Below, in pieces: positions 33,714 to 42,004 of a DNA stretch of 58,948 nt. The DNA lies in the NCBI GenBank assembly GCA_012523405.1, contig JAAYIN010000067.1:1-58948 (forward strand). Reading direction: 5' to 3'. A program made the translations under genes and the position numbers. This DNA comes from Clostridiales bacterium (GTDB lineage: Bacteria; Bacillota; Clostridia; Christensenellales; Aristaeellaceae). Position 1 is the stretch's first letter, and every line of letters begins with the position of its first letter. Under the pieces are notes generated by a model. It was not told the DNA's origin. It ran no database searches and saw only the letters and a list, made by a program, of their open reading frames with translations.

Positions 33714-33988
33714 TATGCTTCCTCCTTGAGGGTAACGGTAAAGAGGGTAGCATCGACCATGACATCCCGAAACAGGCGTTCAAAATAGGAGGCTTCCCCG
33801 CTTGGCAGGTAGAGGGTGAATAGCTGGTCATCATGCGGAACAACCGCCGAAACGGTGTGCTCGCTGCCCTTCGCATCGGTGAGGATGCAGCCGCCCAAAA
33901 GCGTGGGAGCATTCTCCTCGTCCATGGTTAGCAGGAGTATGCCCCTGCCGTCCAGTGATACCACTTCGTCCAAAAGCCTTAGATTCAA
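33713..33988 (-). CDS. Uncharacterised 91-residue protein between walJ and rlmH
   Basis: The frame starts at TTG (33988) with GGAGAG six bases upstream and ends by overlapping the rlmH ATG. The sequence has short beta-like stretches, GRGILLLTMDEENAPTLLGGCIL and SEHTVSAVVPHDDQLFTLYLP, with no signal peptide, membrane helix or cysteine motif. I do not recognise the family. Its tight coupling on both sides shows that it is translated; its role may relate to ribosome or wall-stress functions of the neighbours. Confidence 0.75.
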   Translation of the reverse strand: MNLRLLDEVVSLDGRGILLLTMDEENAPTLLGGCILTDAKGSEHTVSAVVPHDDQLFTLYLPSGEASYFERLFRDVMVDATLFTVTLKEEA

Positions 33989-34001
33989 TGAAATCTCTCC
34001 T

Positions 34002-34799
34002 TTATGCGATCTGATAGAGATGACTTGCGCGGAACCTCGCTGCTACGTGCAGGGAAATATCCCCGCCAATGATTGCGCCAGCATCGCAGAGTGCGCTGCT
34101 GGTGGTTTGGTATGCCATATCGGGCGTGTTGTTTTCGCTGCTCAAATGCCCCAGCAGCAGGTGTTTCGTGCCGTTTTCCGCTAAGTATACAGCAGCATCC
34201 GCGCCGCTGTCGTTGCTTAGGTGCCCCTTTTGTCCCAGAATGCGCCGCTTGAGGACGGAGGGATAATGCGGATTCTGCTTGAGCATATCGGGATCGTGAT
34301 TGCTCTCCAAGAGCACAAGGTCTGCGCCTGTGATGGCATCGCGCACGCCGTTTGAAAAATGCCCGAGGTCGGTAGCGACCGCTACGCTTAAGTTCTTCAT
34401 GTAAATGCGGAAGCCGACGGGGTCGTTTGCATCGTGCGGGATGGAGAAGGGCGCAACCTCAAGGTCGTTGAGGAAGAAGCTCTCGCCAGCTGTGATGATC
34501 ACGCGGTGGTAATCGGGGAGCGGTCCGACGGTTTTTTGCATGCCCGTCCATGTGCCTTCGGTGGCGTAGATGGGGATGCTGAGCTTGCGGGACACAATAC
34601 CCGCGCCCTTGACATGATCGCTGTGCTCGTGGGTGATGAGCATGGCGCGCAGATCGCGGGCATCAAGGTTTGCGGCTGCCATGGCTTCAAATATCTGCTT
34701 GCCGCTCATGCCGCAGTCAATCAGGATCGCTCCGTGGTCTGTGCCAAGGAATACAGCGTTGCCGCTTGATCCGCTAAAAAGTGTACAAAACGTTGTCAA
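34002..34799 (-). CDS. walJ: MBL-fold hydrolase WalJ/YycJ
   Basis: The 265-residue metallo-beta-lactamase protein has FSGSSGNAVFLGTD at the N-terminus, the metal motif THEHSDHVKGAG, then DLGHFSNGV and GHLSSEN. It matches YycJ/WalJ, a 5'-3' exonuclease-like protein linked with the WalRK system in Bacillus and streptococci; no walRK genes are in view. The gene order walJ-x-rlmH resembles the yycJ-htrA-rlmH region of Bacilli without htrA. Start TTG with AAAGGAG upstream. Confidence 0.9.
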   Translation of the reverse strand: MTTFCTLFSGSSGNAVFLGTDHGAILIDCGMSGKQIFEAMAAANLDARDLRAMLITHEHSDHVKGAGIVSRKLSIPIYATEGTWTGMQKTVGPLPDYHRVIITAGESFFLNDLEVAPFSIPHDANDPVGFRIYMKNLSVAVATDLGHFSNGVRDAITGADLVLLESNHDPDMLKQNPHYPSVLKRRILGQKGHLSNDSGADAAVYLAENGTKHLLLGHLSSENNTPDMAYQTTSSALCDAGAIIGGDISLHVAARFRASHLYQIA

Positions 34800-34897
34800 T
34801 GGAGAATCTCCTTTGTATTTACAGTCGTAAATGATGAAATAGTCAAGCTGAATCTCAGCCTGATCATTCTAGCATTTTTTGTGCGGAGTGACAACGT

Positions 34898-35359
34898 TTA
34901 CTTGATGGACATGATATAAAGCTGGCAGGGATTTGACTCATCCCAAAGGGTGGGGAAGCATTCAAGCGCTACAAACCCGAGTGATTCGTAAAAGGCACAG
35001 GTGCGGTCATACTCGTCGCAGCAGCCGCGGCGCACGGTCTTAACCTGCAAGAACTGATAACCATGAGCTGCCGCATATGCTTTGAATGCATGAAAGAGCT
35101 GGCGGCCAATGCCCTTGCGGTGATGCGCGGGCAGTACCCCTGCAACATAAATTTCAGCGGCATGCTTGGAAGTTTCTTTGAGCGCGAGAAAACCAACGGC
35201 TTCATCCTTGGCGAATGCCGTCCAAAATGGCATGGATTGGCTCTCGCGGATATACTCTGCGGTGCTTTCGGGAATGGCAAACCAATCAGGCAATGCGGTC
35301 AATATACGCTTGGCGATTTGCTCTTTTTCTTTGGAATCCGTAATCTGCCTTGTTTCCAT
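34898..35359 (-). CDS. GNAT-family N-acetyltransferase
   Basis: About 153 residues from the ATG at 35359 (GGAG eight bases upstream, better than a GTG three codons earlier). IYVAGVLPAHHRKGIGRQLF is the acetyl-CoA binding motif, and YDRTCAFYESLGFVALE the following helix and strand typical of RimI-like enzymes. Substrate unknown. It is a single gene between walJ and ylmC. Confidence 0.88.
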   Translation of the reverse strand: METRQITDSKEKEQIAKRILTALPDWFAIPESTAEYIRESQSMPFWTAFAKDEAVGFLALKETSKHAAEIYVAGVLPAHHRKGIGRQLFHAFKAYAAAHGYQFLQVKTVRRGCCDEYDRTCAFYESLGFVALECFPTLWDESNPCQLYIMSIK

Positions 35360-35506
35360 GATGTTCACTCCGTTTCAAGTCATATGATTCGGTGCTGGGC
35401 GCGCTGTTCCCTCTGTGGGGTCATAGATGACGTGGCTGGATGCATATCCTTTTTCACTCCCCCATAAATCTGGATGATGTAGGGTGGTATGAAGGAGGAA
35501 AAAACA

Positions 35507-35785
35507 GTGACACTGTCAGAGCTTCGTACCAAAGAAGTCATTGACGTGAAGGACGGCAAACGGCTTGGGAAGGTGATGGATATTGAGTTTTGCGTGGTGG
35601 ATAGTCGGGTGACGGCGCTTGTCGTGCCTGCGGACACTTCGTTTATGCAGAGCTTGCGCGGCGAAAAATGCGGGCTGGTGATCCCGTGGGAGGATATCAA
35701 ACGCATTGGCGATGATGTGATTTTGGTGACGATCAAATGCGAGGATAGCTGCAATGAGCAAAATTCATCGGGCAATTGGCGCTGA
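35507..35785 (+). CDS. YlmC/YmxH family PRC-barrel sporulation protein
   Basis: From the GTG at 35507 the protein is 92 residues. The AAGGAGG eight bases upstream would be inside the gene if the earlier in-frame ATG (35489) were used, so GTG is chosen. LSELRTKEVIDVKDGKRLGKVMDIEF and CGLVIPWEDIKRIGDDVILV match the YlmC/YmxH PRC-barrel family. B. subtilis ylmC is expressed in sporulation; the molecular role is unknown. Confidence 0.87.
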   Translation: MTLSELRTKEVIDVKDGKRLGKVMDIEFCVVDSRVTALVVPADTSFMQSLRGEKCGLVIPWEDIKRIGDDVILVTIKCEDSCNEQNSSGNWR

Positions 35786-35832
35786 TGAAAGATGAACGCT
35801 GGTATCTAATCCGATTAATTTTACATTTGCTA

Positions 35833-35861
35833 TTGAAATGCTACGAAAATCTTGCTATAAT
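35833..35861 (+). promoter_or_regulatory. nrdR promoter
   Basis: TTGAAA (35833-35838), 17 bp, TATAAT (35856-35861), 42 bp before the nrdR ATG. Confidence 0.75.
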
Positions 35862-35902
35862 TAACAAAACCTTAATACTTTAAGATGTGAGGTCGTATAC
35901 AT

Positions 35903-36388
35903 ATGAGATGTCAATTCTGTGGATATTTAGACAGTCGCGTGATTGATAGCCGTCCGACGGAGGAAGGAACGTCTATACGCCGCCGCCGCGAATGCCTTCG
36001 CTGTGGGCGTCGATTTACGACCTATGAAAAAATCGAAACCTCCCCTGTGATGATCATCAAGAAGGATATGCGCAGGGAAGTCTTCAACCCCGATAAAATT
36101 AAAAAAGGGCTTCTCCTCTCCTGCCAAAAGCGCCCCATTGGCGTGAAGGAAATCGACAATATTGTGGAGAAGGTTGAAAAACTCGTGCATTCATCGGGTG
36201 AGGAAGAGTTTAGCTCCAGACGCATCGGCGAAGCGGTGATGGATGAGCTTAAGCTGCTGGACGAAGTGGCGTATGTGCGCTTTGCGTCTGTTTACCGCCA
36301 ATTCACCGATGTCAGCAGCTTCATGGATGAACTGAATGCGCTTGTGCTTGAGGGCAAAAGCCGCCAAAATGCAGACAACGATAAATAA
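35903..36388 (+). CDS. nrdR: Transcriptional repressor NrdR
   Basis: NrdR represses ribonucleotide reductase genes in response to dATP/ATP. The 161-residue protein has the N-terminal zinc ribbon MRCQFCGYLDSRVIDSRP ... CLRCGRRFTTYEKIE (four Cys) and an ATP-cone domain from VMIIKKDMRREVFNPDKIKKGL to about residue 140. No nrd gene is in the window; nrdR is commonly solitary or near polA/coaE, and here it precedes polA and coaE. Confidence 0.96.
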   Translation: MRCQFCGYLDSRVIDSRPTEEGTSIRRRRECLRCGRRFTTYEKIETSPVMIIKKDMRREVFNPDKIKKGLLLSCQKRPIGVKEIDNIVEKVEKLVHSSGEEEFSSRRIGEAVMDELKLLDEVAYVRFASVYRQFTDVSSFMDELNALVLEGKSRQNADNDK

Positions 36389-36401
36389 TCATTTGTAAAA
36401 A

Positions 36402-36436
36402 CCCGACAGCCCAAAGCGTGGCTTGTCGGGCTTTTT
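36402..36436 (+). terminator. Terminator after nrdR
   Basis: CCCGACAGCC / GGCTTGTCGGG with one bulged base and an 8-nt loop, followed by CTTTTTT. Confidence 0.88.
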
Positions 36437-36469
36437 TCTGCATCAAATGTCACATTGTATCCATTAACC

Positions 36470-36499
36470 TTGTTTGGTATTTCGAACCTGTGGTATAAT
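36470..36499 (+). promoter_or_regulatory. Probable polA promoter
   Basis: TTGTTT (36470-36475), an 18-bp spacer and TATAAT (36494-36499), 45 bp before the start codon. The -35 is weak. Confidence 0.5.
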
Positions 36500-36543
36500 A
36501 GGACATTGGGTAGGCATCTGCCAATATGCCCATGGGAGGTTTC

Positions 36544-39267
36544 ATGAATAATTCGCGCAAGCCAACTGCTCTTTTGGTGGATGGATATAGTTTGATTTTT
36601 CGGGGATTCCATGCACTGCCGCTGCTCACCAGCAAAAGCGGCGAGTACACCAATGCCGTGCACGGCTTCTTTAGCATGCTGCTCAAAGCACTGGGAGACT
36701 ATCGCCCCGATTATCTTTGCGTGATGATGGACATGCACGCCCCCACCTTTAGACATACGCTGTACGATGAGTACAAGGGCACTAGAAAGCCCATGCCTGA
36801 GGAACTGATTCCCCAGCTGCCGCTGGTGCGAAAAATGCTCACGGCGATGAATATCAGAATCTGCGAAATGGAAGGCTATGAAGCGGATGACCTGCTTGGC
36901 ACGGCGGCTCGTATGGCTGGCGAAAATGGCATTCACAGCTATGTTTTAACGGGTGACCGCGACAGCTTGCAGCTTGTTTGCGACCATACACAAGTGATTT
37001 TAACCCGCAAGGGCATTTCGGAAAGCCTGCTGCTTGATCCTGCGGGCGTGCTTGAGAACTTTGGCTATTCGCCTGACCAAGTCCCTGATATCAAGGGACT
37101 CATGGGCGACTCCAGCGACAATATCCCGGGCATTCCAGGCGTAGGCGAAAAGACTGCGCTCAAGCTGATGGGGCTATATGGCTCGCTGGACGGCGTGCTG
37201 GAACATGCGGATGAGATCAAGGGCAAGCTTGGCGAAAAGGTGCGCGCAAACAAGGACATGGCGCTGCTTAGCCGCGACCTTGGTACGATTCGCCTGAATG
37301 CACCGCTGACGATTGATTTTGAGCAATGCTCTTGGCGTAATATGGGACAAGCAGAATCGCTTCTTGTCTCCTACGACCTGCGCGGCATTGCAAGGAACAT
37401 GACGACGCTGCTTGGTAAGGCGGACGGCCCTGCTCCCGTGCAGGTGAAGACCGATAGCGCGCCGCAGGTTCGCGGAACGACTGCTGCAAAGCGCGCAGCG
37501 GGCGCGTCAGATGCGCAGCCCCAAACCACGCTCATGCAAACCGAGGACGAGCTGCCGGCGCCAAAGCCTATTGCGGGCGAAGAAACGCTGATCACCCAAG
37601 ACGAGATTGCGGCGTGCGTTTTGAGGCTTCTTAAAGAGAAACAAAGCGGCATTACGCTCGCTCAAACCGACGCGGAAATCACGCTGCTAACCGCTGATCT
37701 CACGCTCTATCACATGCCTATTTTGCGCGATCTAACCGGCGCAGGGCTTTATGATGATCAGATTTTGACTGCGCTTAGACCTTTGATTGAGGAAGCGTCC
37801 TTCATCGTGCACGGCGCAAAGGATTTGTTCTGGCTGCTGGAGCGCTATCGCTTGCCGCAGCCTAAGATTATGCGCGATACGATGCTGGGCGCGTATCTGG
37901 TGCACACCGCGCAAAAGGGATACAGTCTGCGCGTCTCCATCGCAACGGAGTACGGCATAGACCTAGCGGATGTAGCCGAGTACCCGACCGCCTATGATGC
38001 CTACGCCCTCTGCCTGCGCCAAGATGCAAGGATTGAAGCGCGTGACCTCACCGACCTGCTCTATGACATGGAGCAGCCGCTGACCCGCGTGCTATTTGAG
38101 ATGGAACGTGAAGGCTTCTGGGTGGACGCGGATGTGCTAAGCGAGCTTGGCGCGCAGTTTACCTCTGAGATCGAGTCCTCAAGGCAAGCCGTGTACGATC
38201 TCACAGGCGTTTCTGACTTTAACCTCAACAGCCCAAAGCAGCTCAGCGAGGTACTCTTTGAAAAGCTAGGTTTGCCTGCGCAAAAGAAAACCAAGAGCGG
38301 TTTTTCTACCGATGCCGAGGTGCTCGAAGGCTTGATTCCCTATCATGATGCGATTGAGCCGTTGCTGCGCTATCGCAAGCTCAGCAAGCTGCAAAGCACC
38401 TACATCGAAGGGCTGCTCAAATTGCGCGGGCGCGACGGGAAGATACACACCACATTTGACCAGACTGCGACCGTCACAGGGCGTATATCCTCCCTTGAAC
38501 CCAACCTGCAAAATATTCCGATCAGAACCGACGAAGGTCGCGAGATTCGCCGTGCATTTGTCGCGGGCGAAGGTAATATCCTACTAGACGCTGACTACAG
38601 TCAAATCGAGCTTCGGGTGCTTGCTCACATGAGCAAAGACCCTGCCATGTGCGATGCTTTTATCAAAGCACAGGACATTCATACCCGTACCGCTTCTGAA
38701 ATTCATGGCGTGTCCATGGATGAGGTGACCTCCGACATGCGCCGAAGTGCCAAGGCGATCAACTTCGGCATCGTCTACGGCATCAGCGGTTTTGGCTTGG
38801 CCAGAAATGCGCGTATTTCCCGCAAGGAAGCGGATCAGTTCATCCAGACGTATTTTGAGCGCTATCCGGGTGTGCGTACCTTCATGGATGATTGCGTGAA
38901 GCTTGGCTATGAGCACGGCTTTGCCCAGACTTTATTCCACCGTCGCCGTGAGCTATTTGAGCTATCCAACAAAAACCGCAATGTGCGCAGCTTTGGCGAG
39001 CGTGCAGCCATGAATACCCCCGTGCAGGGCACAGCAGCCGACATCATCAAGCTGGCAATGGTTCGCGTATCCGATCGCCTCAAAGAAGGCGGATACAAAG
39101 CGCGCCTCATATTGCAGGTGCACGATGAGCTCGTCGTCGAATGCCCATACGATGAGGCAGACAAGGTCAGCGAGCTACTCCAAAACACCATGGAGCAGGT
39201 CGTTACCCTACGCGTGCCGCTTGTTGCTGAAGTATCCAGAGGCAAGGACTGGGAACAGGCGCACTAG
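36544..39267 (+). CDS. polA: DNA polymerase I
   Basis: About 907 residues from the ATG at 36544 (GGGAGG upstream). The 5'-3' exonuclease/FEN domain fills residues 1-290 (LLVDGYSLIFRGFHALP, EADDLLGT, GDSSDNIPGIPGVGEKTA). A Pro/Ala/Gln-rich linker follows, then a 3'-5' exonuclease-like domain in which no DxE exonuclease I motif is recognisable, so proofreading is probably lost, as in several Firmicutes and Taq. The polymerase domain has DYSQIELRVLAHMS, RRSAKAINFGIVYGISGFGL and QVHDELVVE. It serves Okazaki-fragment maturation and repair synthesis. Confidence 0.96.
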   Translation: MNNSRKPTALLVDGYSLIFRGFHALPLLTSKSGEYTNAVHGFFSMLLKALGDYRPDYLCVMMDMHAPTFRHTLYDEYKGTRKPMPEELIPQLPLVRKMLTAMNIRICEMEGYEADDLLGTAARMAGENGIHSYVLTGDRDSLQLVCDHTQVILTRKGISESLLLDPAGVLENFGYSPDQVPDIKGLMGDSSDNIPGIPGVGEKTALKLMGLYGSLDGVLEHADEIKGKLGEKVRANKDMALLSRDLGTIRLNAPLTIDFEQCSWRNMGQAESLLVSYDLRGIARNMTTLLGKADGPAPVQVKTDSAPQVRGTTAAKRAAGASDAQPQTTLMQTEDELPAPKPIAGEETLITQDEIAACVLRLLKEKQSGITLAQTDAEITLLTADLTLYHMPILRDLTGAGLYDDQILTALRPLIEEASFIVHGAKDLFWLLERYRLPQPKIMRDTMLGAYLVHTAQKGYSLRVSIATEYGIDLADVAEYPTAYDAYALCLRQDARIEARDLTDLLYDMEQPLTRVLFEMEREGFWVDADVLSELGAQFTSEIESSRQAVYDLTGVSDFNLNSPKQLSEVLFEKLGLPAQKKTKSGFSTDAEVLEGLIPYHDAIEPLLRYRKLSKLQSTYIEGLLKLRGRDGKIHTTFDQTATVTGRISSLEPNLQNIPIRTDEGREIRRAFVAGEGNILLDADYSQIELRVLAHMSKDPAMCDAFIKAQDIHTRTASEIHGVSMDEVTSDMRRSAKAINFGIVYGISGFGLARNARISRKEADQFIQTYFERYPGVRTFMDDCVKLGYEHGFAQTLFHRRRELFELSNKNRNVRSFGERAAMNTPVQGTAADIIKLAMVRVSDRLKEGGYKARLILQVHDELVVECPYDEADKVSELLQNTMEQVVTLRVPLVAEVSRGKDWEQAH

Positions 39268-39738
39268 GGCGCTGTGCTGCGGCGAAAAAGCTCGCTGACG
39301 CGATCTTTTCCGCCGATTCTTTGCACAAATCCCTTGTTCACTAACGCTCACGGTCAGGGATTTGCGTAAGGAATCCATGCTAGGCATGGTTCCGAAACCA
39401 CCGGGGCTTCGCCCTTCTATTCGTTGCTGCTTTCGGATTGTAATCAGAGGACTTCGGTCCTCCGATACCTCCTAAGGGGGCGGGCGAATCCGAATCAATC
39501 TTGTTTTCATATCACTGAGGCTTCGCCCAGTGATCGGAGTGGTTTACCTTTTCACCACGCGCATATTTCATTCGTTTGCTGGTCTTATTCGTTCCTGCTA
39601 TTTCACCACAAAGCACCCCATTATCTCTCATGCCTATCAGAGCGAAGTCTCTGGTGCATCTCATTTGTTTACCATGCGCTGCGAGCGTATAATATAGCTT
39701 TAGAATTTGCTTGTAAATTCAGAGGGGAGAGGTCATTG
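39268..39738. repeat. Gene-free stretch with inverted repeats, then the coaE promoter
   Basis: No credible gene. It holds a CGGCGAAAA / TTTTCCGCCG inverted repeat (possible polA terminator), CAAATCCCT ... AGGGATTTG, the hairpin GGAATCCATGC-TA-GGCATGGTTCC, a GGGGCTTCGCCC hairpin and GAGGAC-TTCG-GTCCTC with an ideal UUCG loop. CCTCCGATACCTCCTA (39458 region) also occurs near 29.53 kb. At the right end TATAAT (39688-39693) and TTTGTT (39665-39670) form a likely coaE promoter. The frame open from 39424 into coaE lacks homology here. Confidence 0.6.
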
Positions 39739-40341
39739 ATGAAAGTTGTTGGACTTACTGGAGGAATTGCCTGTGGTAAATCGACCGTTGCCATGATGCT
39801 CAAGGAACTTGGGGCAACAATTATCGATGCGGATCAAATCAGTCACGAGTTGACGGCACCGGGCGGCGATGCCTTGCCTGCACTGCGCGAGGCTTTTGGA
39901 GAGTTTGTGTTCTATCCCGACGGCACGCTCAACCGATCTGTGCTTGCTTCCATTGTTTTTGAAAACGAAAAGGAACGTCAAAAACTCAATGATGCAACCC
40001 ACCCCATGATTCAGGAGCGGTTGGTTGAGGAAATCGAAGTGTGCCGTAAAATGGGTGCGTTGGTCGTTGTATTGGATGTGCCGCTGCTCTATGAAGTAGG
40101 GCTTGAATCGCTTGCAGATATTACCATTTGTTGCAGTGCGCCTCAGGATGTTCAGCTTGAACGACTAAAGACGCGCAGCGGGCTGGAAGGTCAGCAGGCA
40201 CTCAACCGAATTAACAGCCAATGGGCGCTTGAAGAAAAGGAAAAGCTGAGCGACATCGTTATCAAGACTGATAAACATTTTGGTGACCTTCAGCATGACG
40301 TACAAGAGTATTACAATACTTGGATTTCTTCACTGGCGTAA
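39739..40341 (+). CDS. coaE: Dephospho-CoA kinase
   Basis: CoaE phosphorylates dephospho-CoA in the last step of coenzyme A synthesis. From the ATG at 39739 (GAGGGGAGAGG upstream) it is 200 residues, standard size. VVGLTGGIACGKSTVA is the P-loop, IDADQISHEL the CoA-site Asp motif, and VLDVPLLYEVG and CSAPQDVQLERLKTR follow in order. polA-coaE adjacency is common in bacteria, though fpg is missing between them. AAAGGAG of the next gene begins 5 bp past the stop, so it may head the envelope operon. Confidence 0.95.
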   Translation: MKVVGLTGGIACGKSTVAMMLKELGATIIDADQISHELTAPGGDALPALREAFGEFVFYPDGTLNRSVLASIVFENEKERQKLNDATHPMIQERLVEEIEVCRKMGALVVVLDVPLLYEVGLESLADITICCSAPQDVQLERLKTRSGLEGQQALNRINSQWALEEKEKLSDIVIKTDKHFGDLQHDVQEYYNTWISSLA

Positions 40342-40357
40342 GCCGAAAGGAGTACCT

Positions 40358-42004
40358 ATGATCCTACAATTGAAAATCTGCCATGATATAGACGATGATA
40401 GTGCACCCGTGGACTACTCGTACGTATCCTCCGTTCGTGAGGGACGCAGGAGGCGGCAGATGCAAAATATGAAGCATGACGAGAGTCAAGGCGACAAGGT
40501 CACACACCGTTCCGCTGAGCAAGTGCTCATGCCGCATGGTGCAGTGACCCAAGGGCTCGCAAATGGTGCGCAGGCGAGCTCTATTGCCTATCCGGAGGAT
40601 TACGGTATTCCTGATAATCCGTTTGAAGTCGCCGCCCAGCCGATCGCCCAAGCGGAGGACGTGAGTCCCAATAACCGCTTGGTGGTGACGGATGTGAATG
40701 GCTCTCAGTACCAAGAACCTGCTAGTCCCGAAATGCCTGAATGGCTTCGGGTCGCGCAGCAAAACCATATCCCCCTTGATCATCGCCGCCCGCAGACCCC
40801 GTGCGTAACGCGTGCCCCTCAGCAGGACGAAGAGGTGCAGGACGATGTGAAACGCGATATTTTAGGTCGTCCGCTCAGCGGAAGCGTTAGGCAGCAAACC
40901 GCGGCGCAGGAACAATCTGGGCTGAGCGAGCAGTATGCGAACGCTGGCTATCCCCAAGAGCTTTTATGGCAGCAGCAGGAGCTTGACAGGGAGCACCGCG
41001 AACGGAGCGGTCGTCGCCGTCATGGCGCGCAGCGTGCGGGTATGGAGAAGCAACAGGAAGAATACCAGCGCAGCATGACCCCAAGAAACGCTTCCCAGCA
41101 AGCTGCCGTTTCCTACCCGCCGCCTCGCTCCGAGTACCTCGAGCGCCGCAGCGCACGCAGGATAGCCGAGCAGGACAATGAAGAACCGATGCCAAACGCT
41201 GCCCCAAGAGGGCGCAGCGCTGCTTATCATGCCGCAAAGGCATATCAGGAGCCGCAGCAGGAGCAAGAGGTCTACTCCGTGTACCAAGGCGAGAGCTACG
41301 ACCAGCCGATAACTCCTCCCACAGAGCAGTGGGAGGAGGAAGAGGAGTATGAGCAGGAAACCAAGCTCAAAATCCCGTGGTTTGGAATCGCAGCTGCCCT
41401 GCTGGCATTTCTTGCGGTTGCGCTTTGGCTCATGCAGCTGAATTTTACAGACCAAACCGAGCAGATTCTGATCGCGAGGGAGCGGGACGCCGCGGCACTT
41501 CTGGACAATCATCCCTATCGCTACGAGGAGCTCATCGAGCAGGAAGCTGCGAAAAACAACCTCCATCCCGCTTTTGTTGCTGCCCTTGTGCTGAACGAAA
41601 GCTCCTACAATCCGCAGGCCGAGAGCAGCGTAGGTGCGCGCGGACTGATGCAGATGATGGACGACACGGCGAAGTACGTATATCAAAAAAAGAATGCATC
41701 CCTTGAAGGCTACCAGTTTGATAGCCTTTATACGCCTGAGGTGAATATCGAATATGGCTGCTGGTATCTTGGATATCTCAGCGATACCTTCCATGGCGAT
41801 CCGATCCTTGTCGCTGCCGGCTACCACGCGGGTCCCACGCAGGTCAAAAATTGGCTCAACGATTCTACCTACAGCAGCGATAATTTGACTCTTGAGCTGG
41901 AAAGCATGAAGGATGGCCCGACCAAGCGATATGCAGGTCGTGTGCTCAACGACTACGCCATCTACAAACGACTATATTATCAATCCACGGAGGACGCTAT
42001 ATGA
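40358..42004 (+). CDS. Membrane-anchored lytic transglycosylase (SLT domain) with long disordered head
   Basis: About 548 residues from the ATG at 40358 (AAAGGAG upstream). Residues 1-340 are charged and rich in Gln, Glu, Arg and Pro, with no fold seen and cytoplasmic by topology. A membrane helix follows (IPWFGIAAALLAFLAVALWL, about 350-370), then an extracellular SLT domain with catalytic Glu in ALVLNESSYNPQAESSVGARG, LMQMMDDTA and YHAGPTQVKNWL. It would cleave glycan strands in peptidoglycan. The large cytoplasmic head is unusual for this family. Its stop overlaps the next gene (ATGA), so they are coupled. Confidence 0.88.
   Translation: MILQLKICHDIDDDSAPVDYSYVSSVREGRRRRQMQNMKHDESQGDKVTHRSAEQVLMPHGAVTQGLANGAQASSIAYPEDYGIPDNPFEVAAQPIAQAEDVSPNNRLVVTDVNGSQYQEPASPEMPEWLRVAQQNHIPLDHRRPQTPCVTRAPQQDEEVQDDVKRDILGRPLSGSVRQQTAAQEQSGLSEQYANAGYPQELLWQQQELDREHRERSGRRRHGAQRAGMEKQQEEYQRSMTPRNASQQAAVSYPPPRSEYLERRSARRIAEQDNEEPMPNAAPRGRSAAYHAAKAYQEPQQEQEVYSVYQGESYDQPITPPTEQWEEEEEYEQETKLKIPWFGIAAALLAFLAVALWLMQLNFTDQTEQILIARERDAAALLDNHPYRYEELIEQEAAKNNLHPAFVAALVLNESSYNPQAESSVGARGLMQMMDDTAKYVYQKKNASLEGYQFDSLYTPEVNIEYGCWYLGYLSDTFHGDPILVAAGYHAGPTQVKNWLNDSTYSSDNLTLELESMKDGPTKRYAGRVLNDYAIYKRLYYQSTEDAI

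Noticed and set aside
39424-39738. Long N-terminal extension of CoaE
   Set aside because: The P-loop begins right after the ATG at 39739, which has a strong ribosome-binding site; the extension covers repeats and the promoter.
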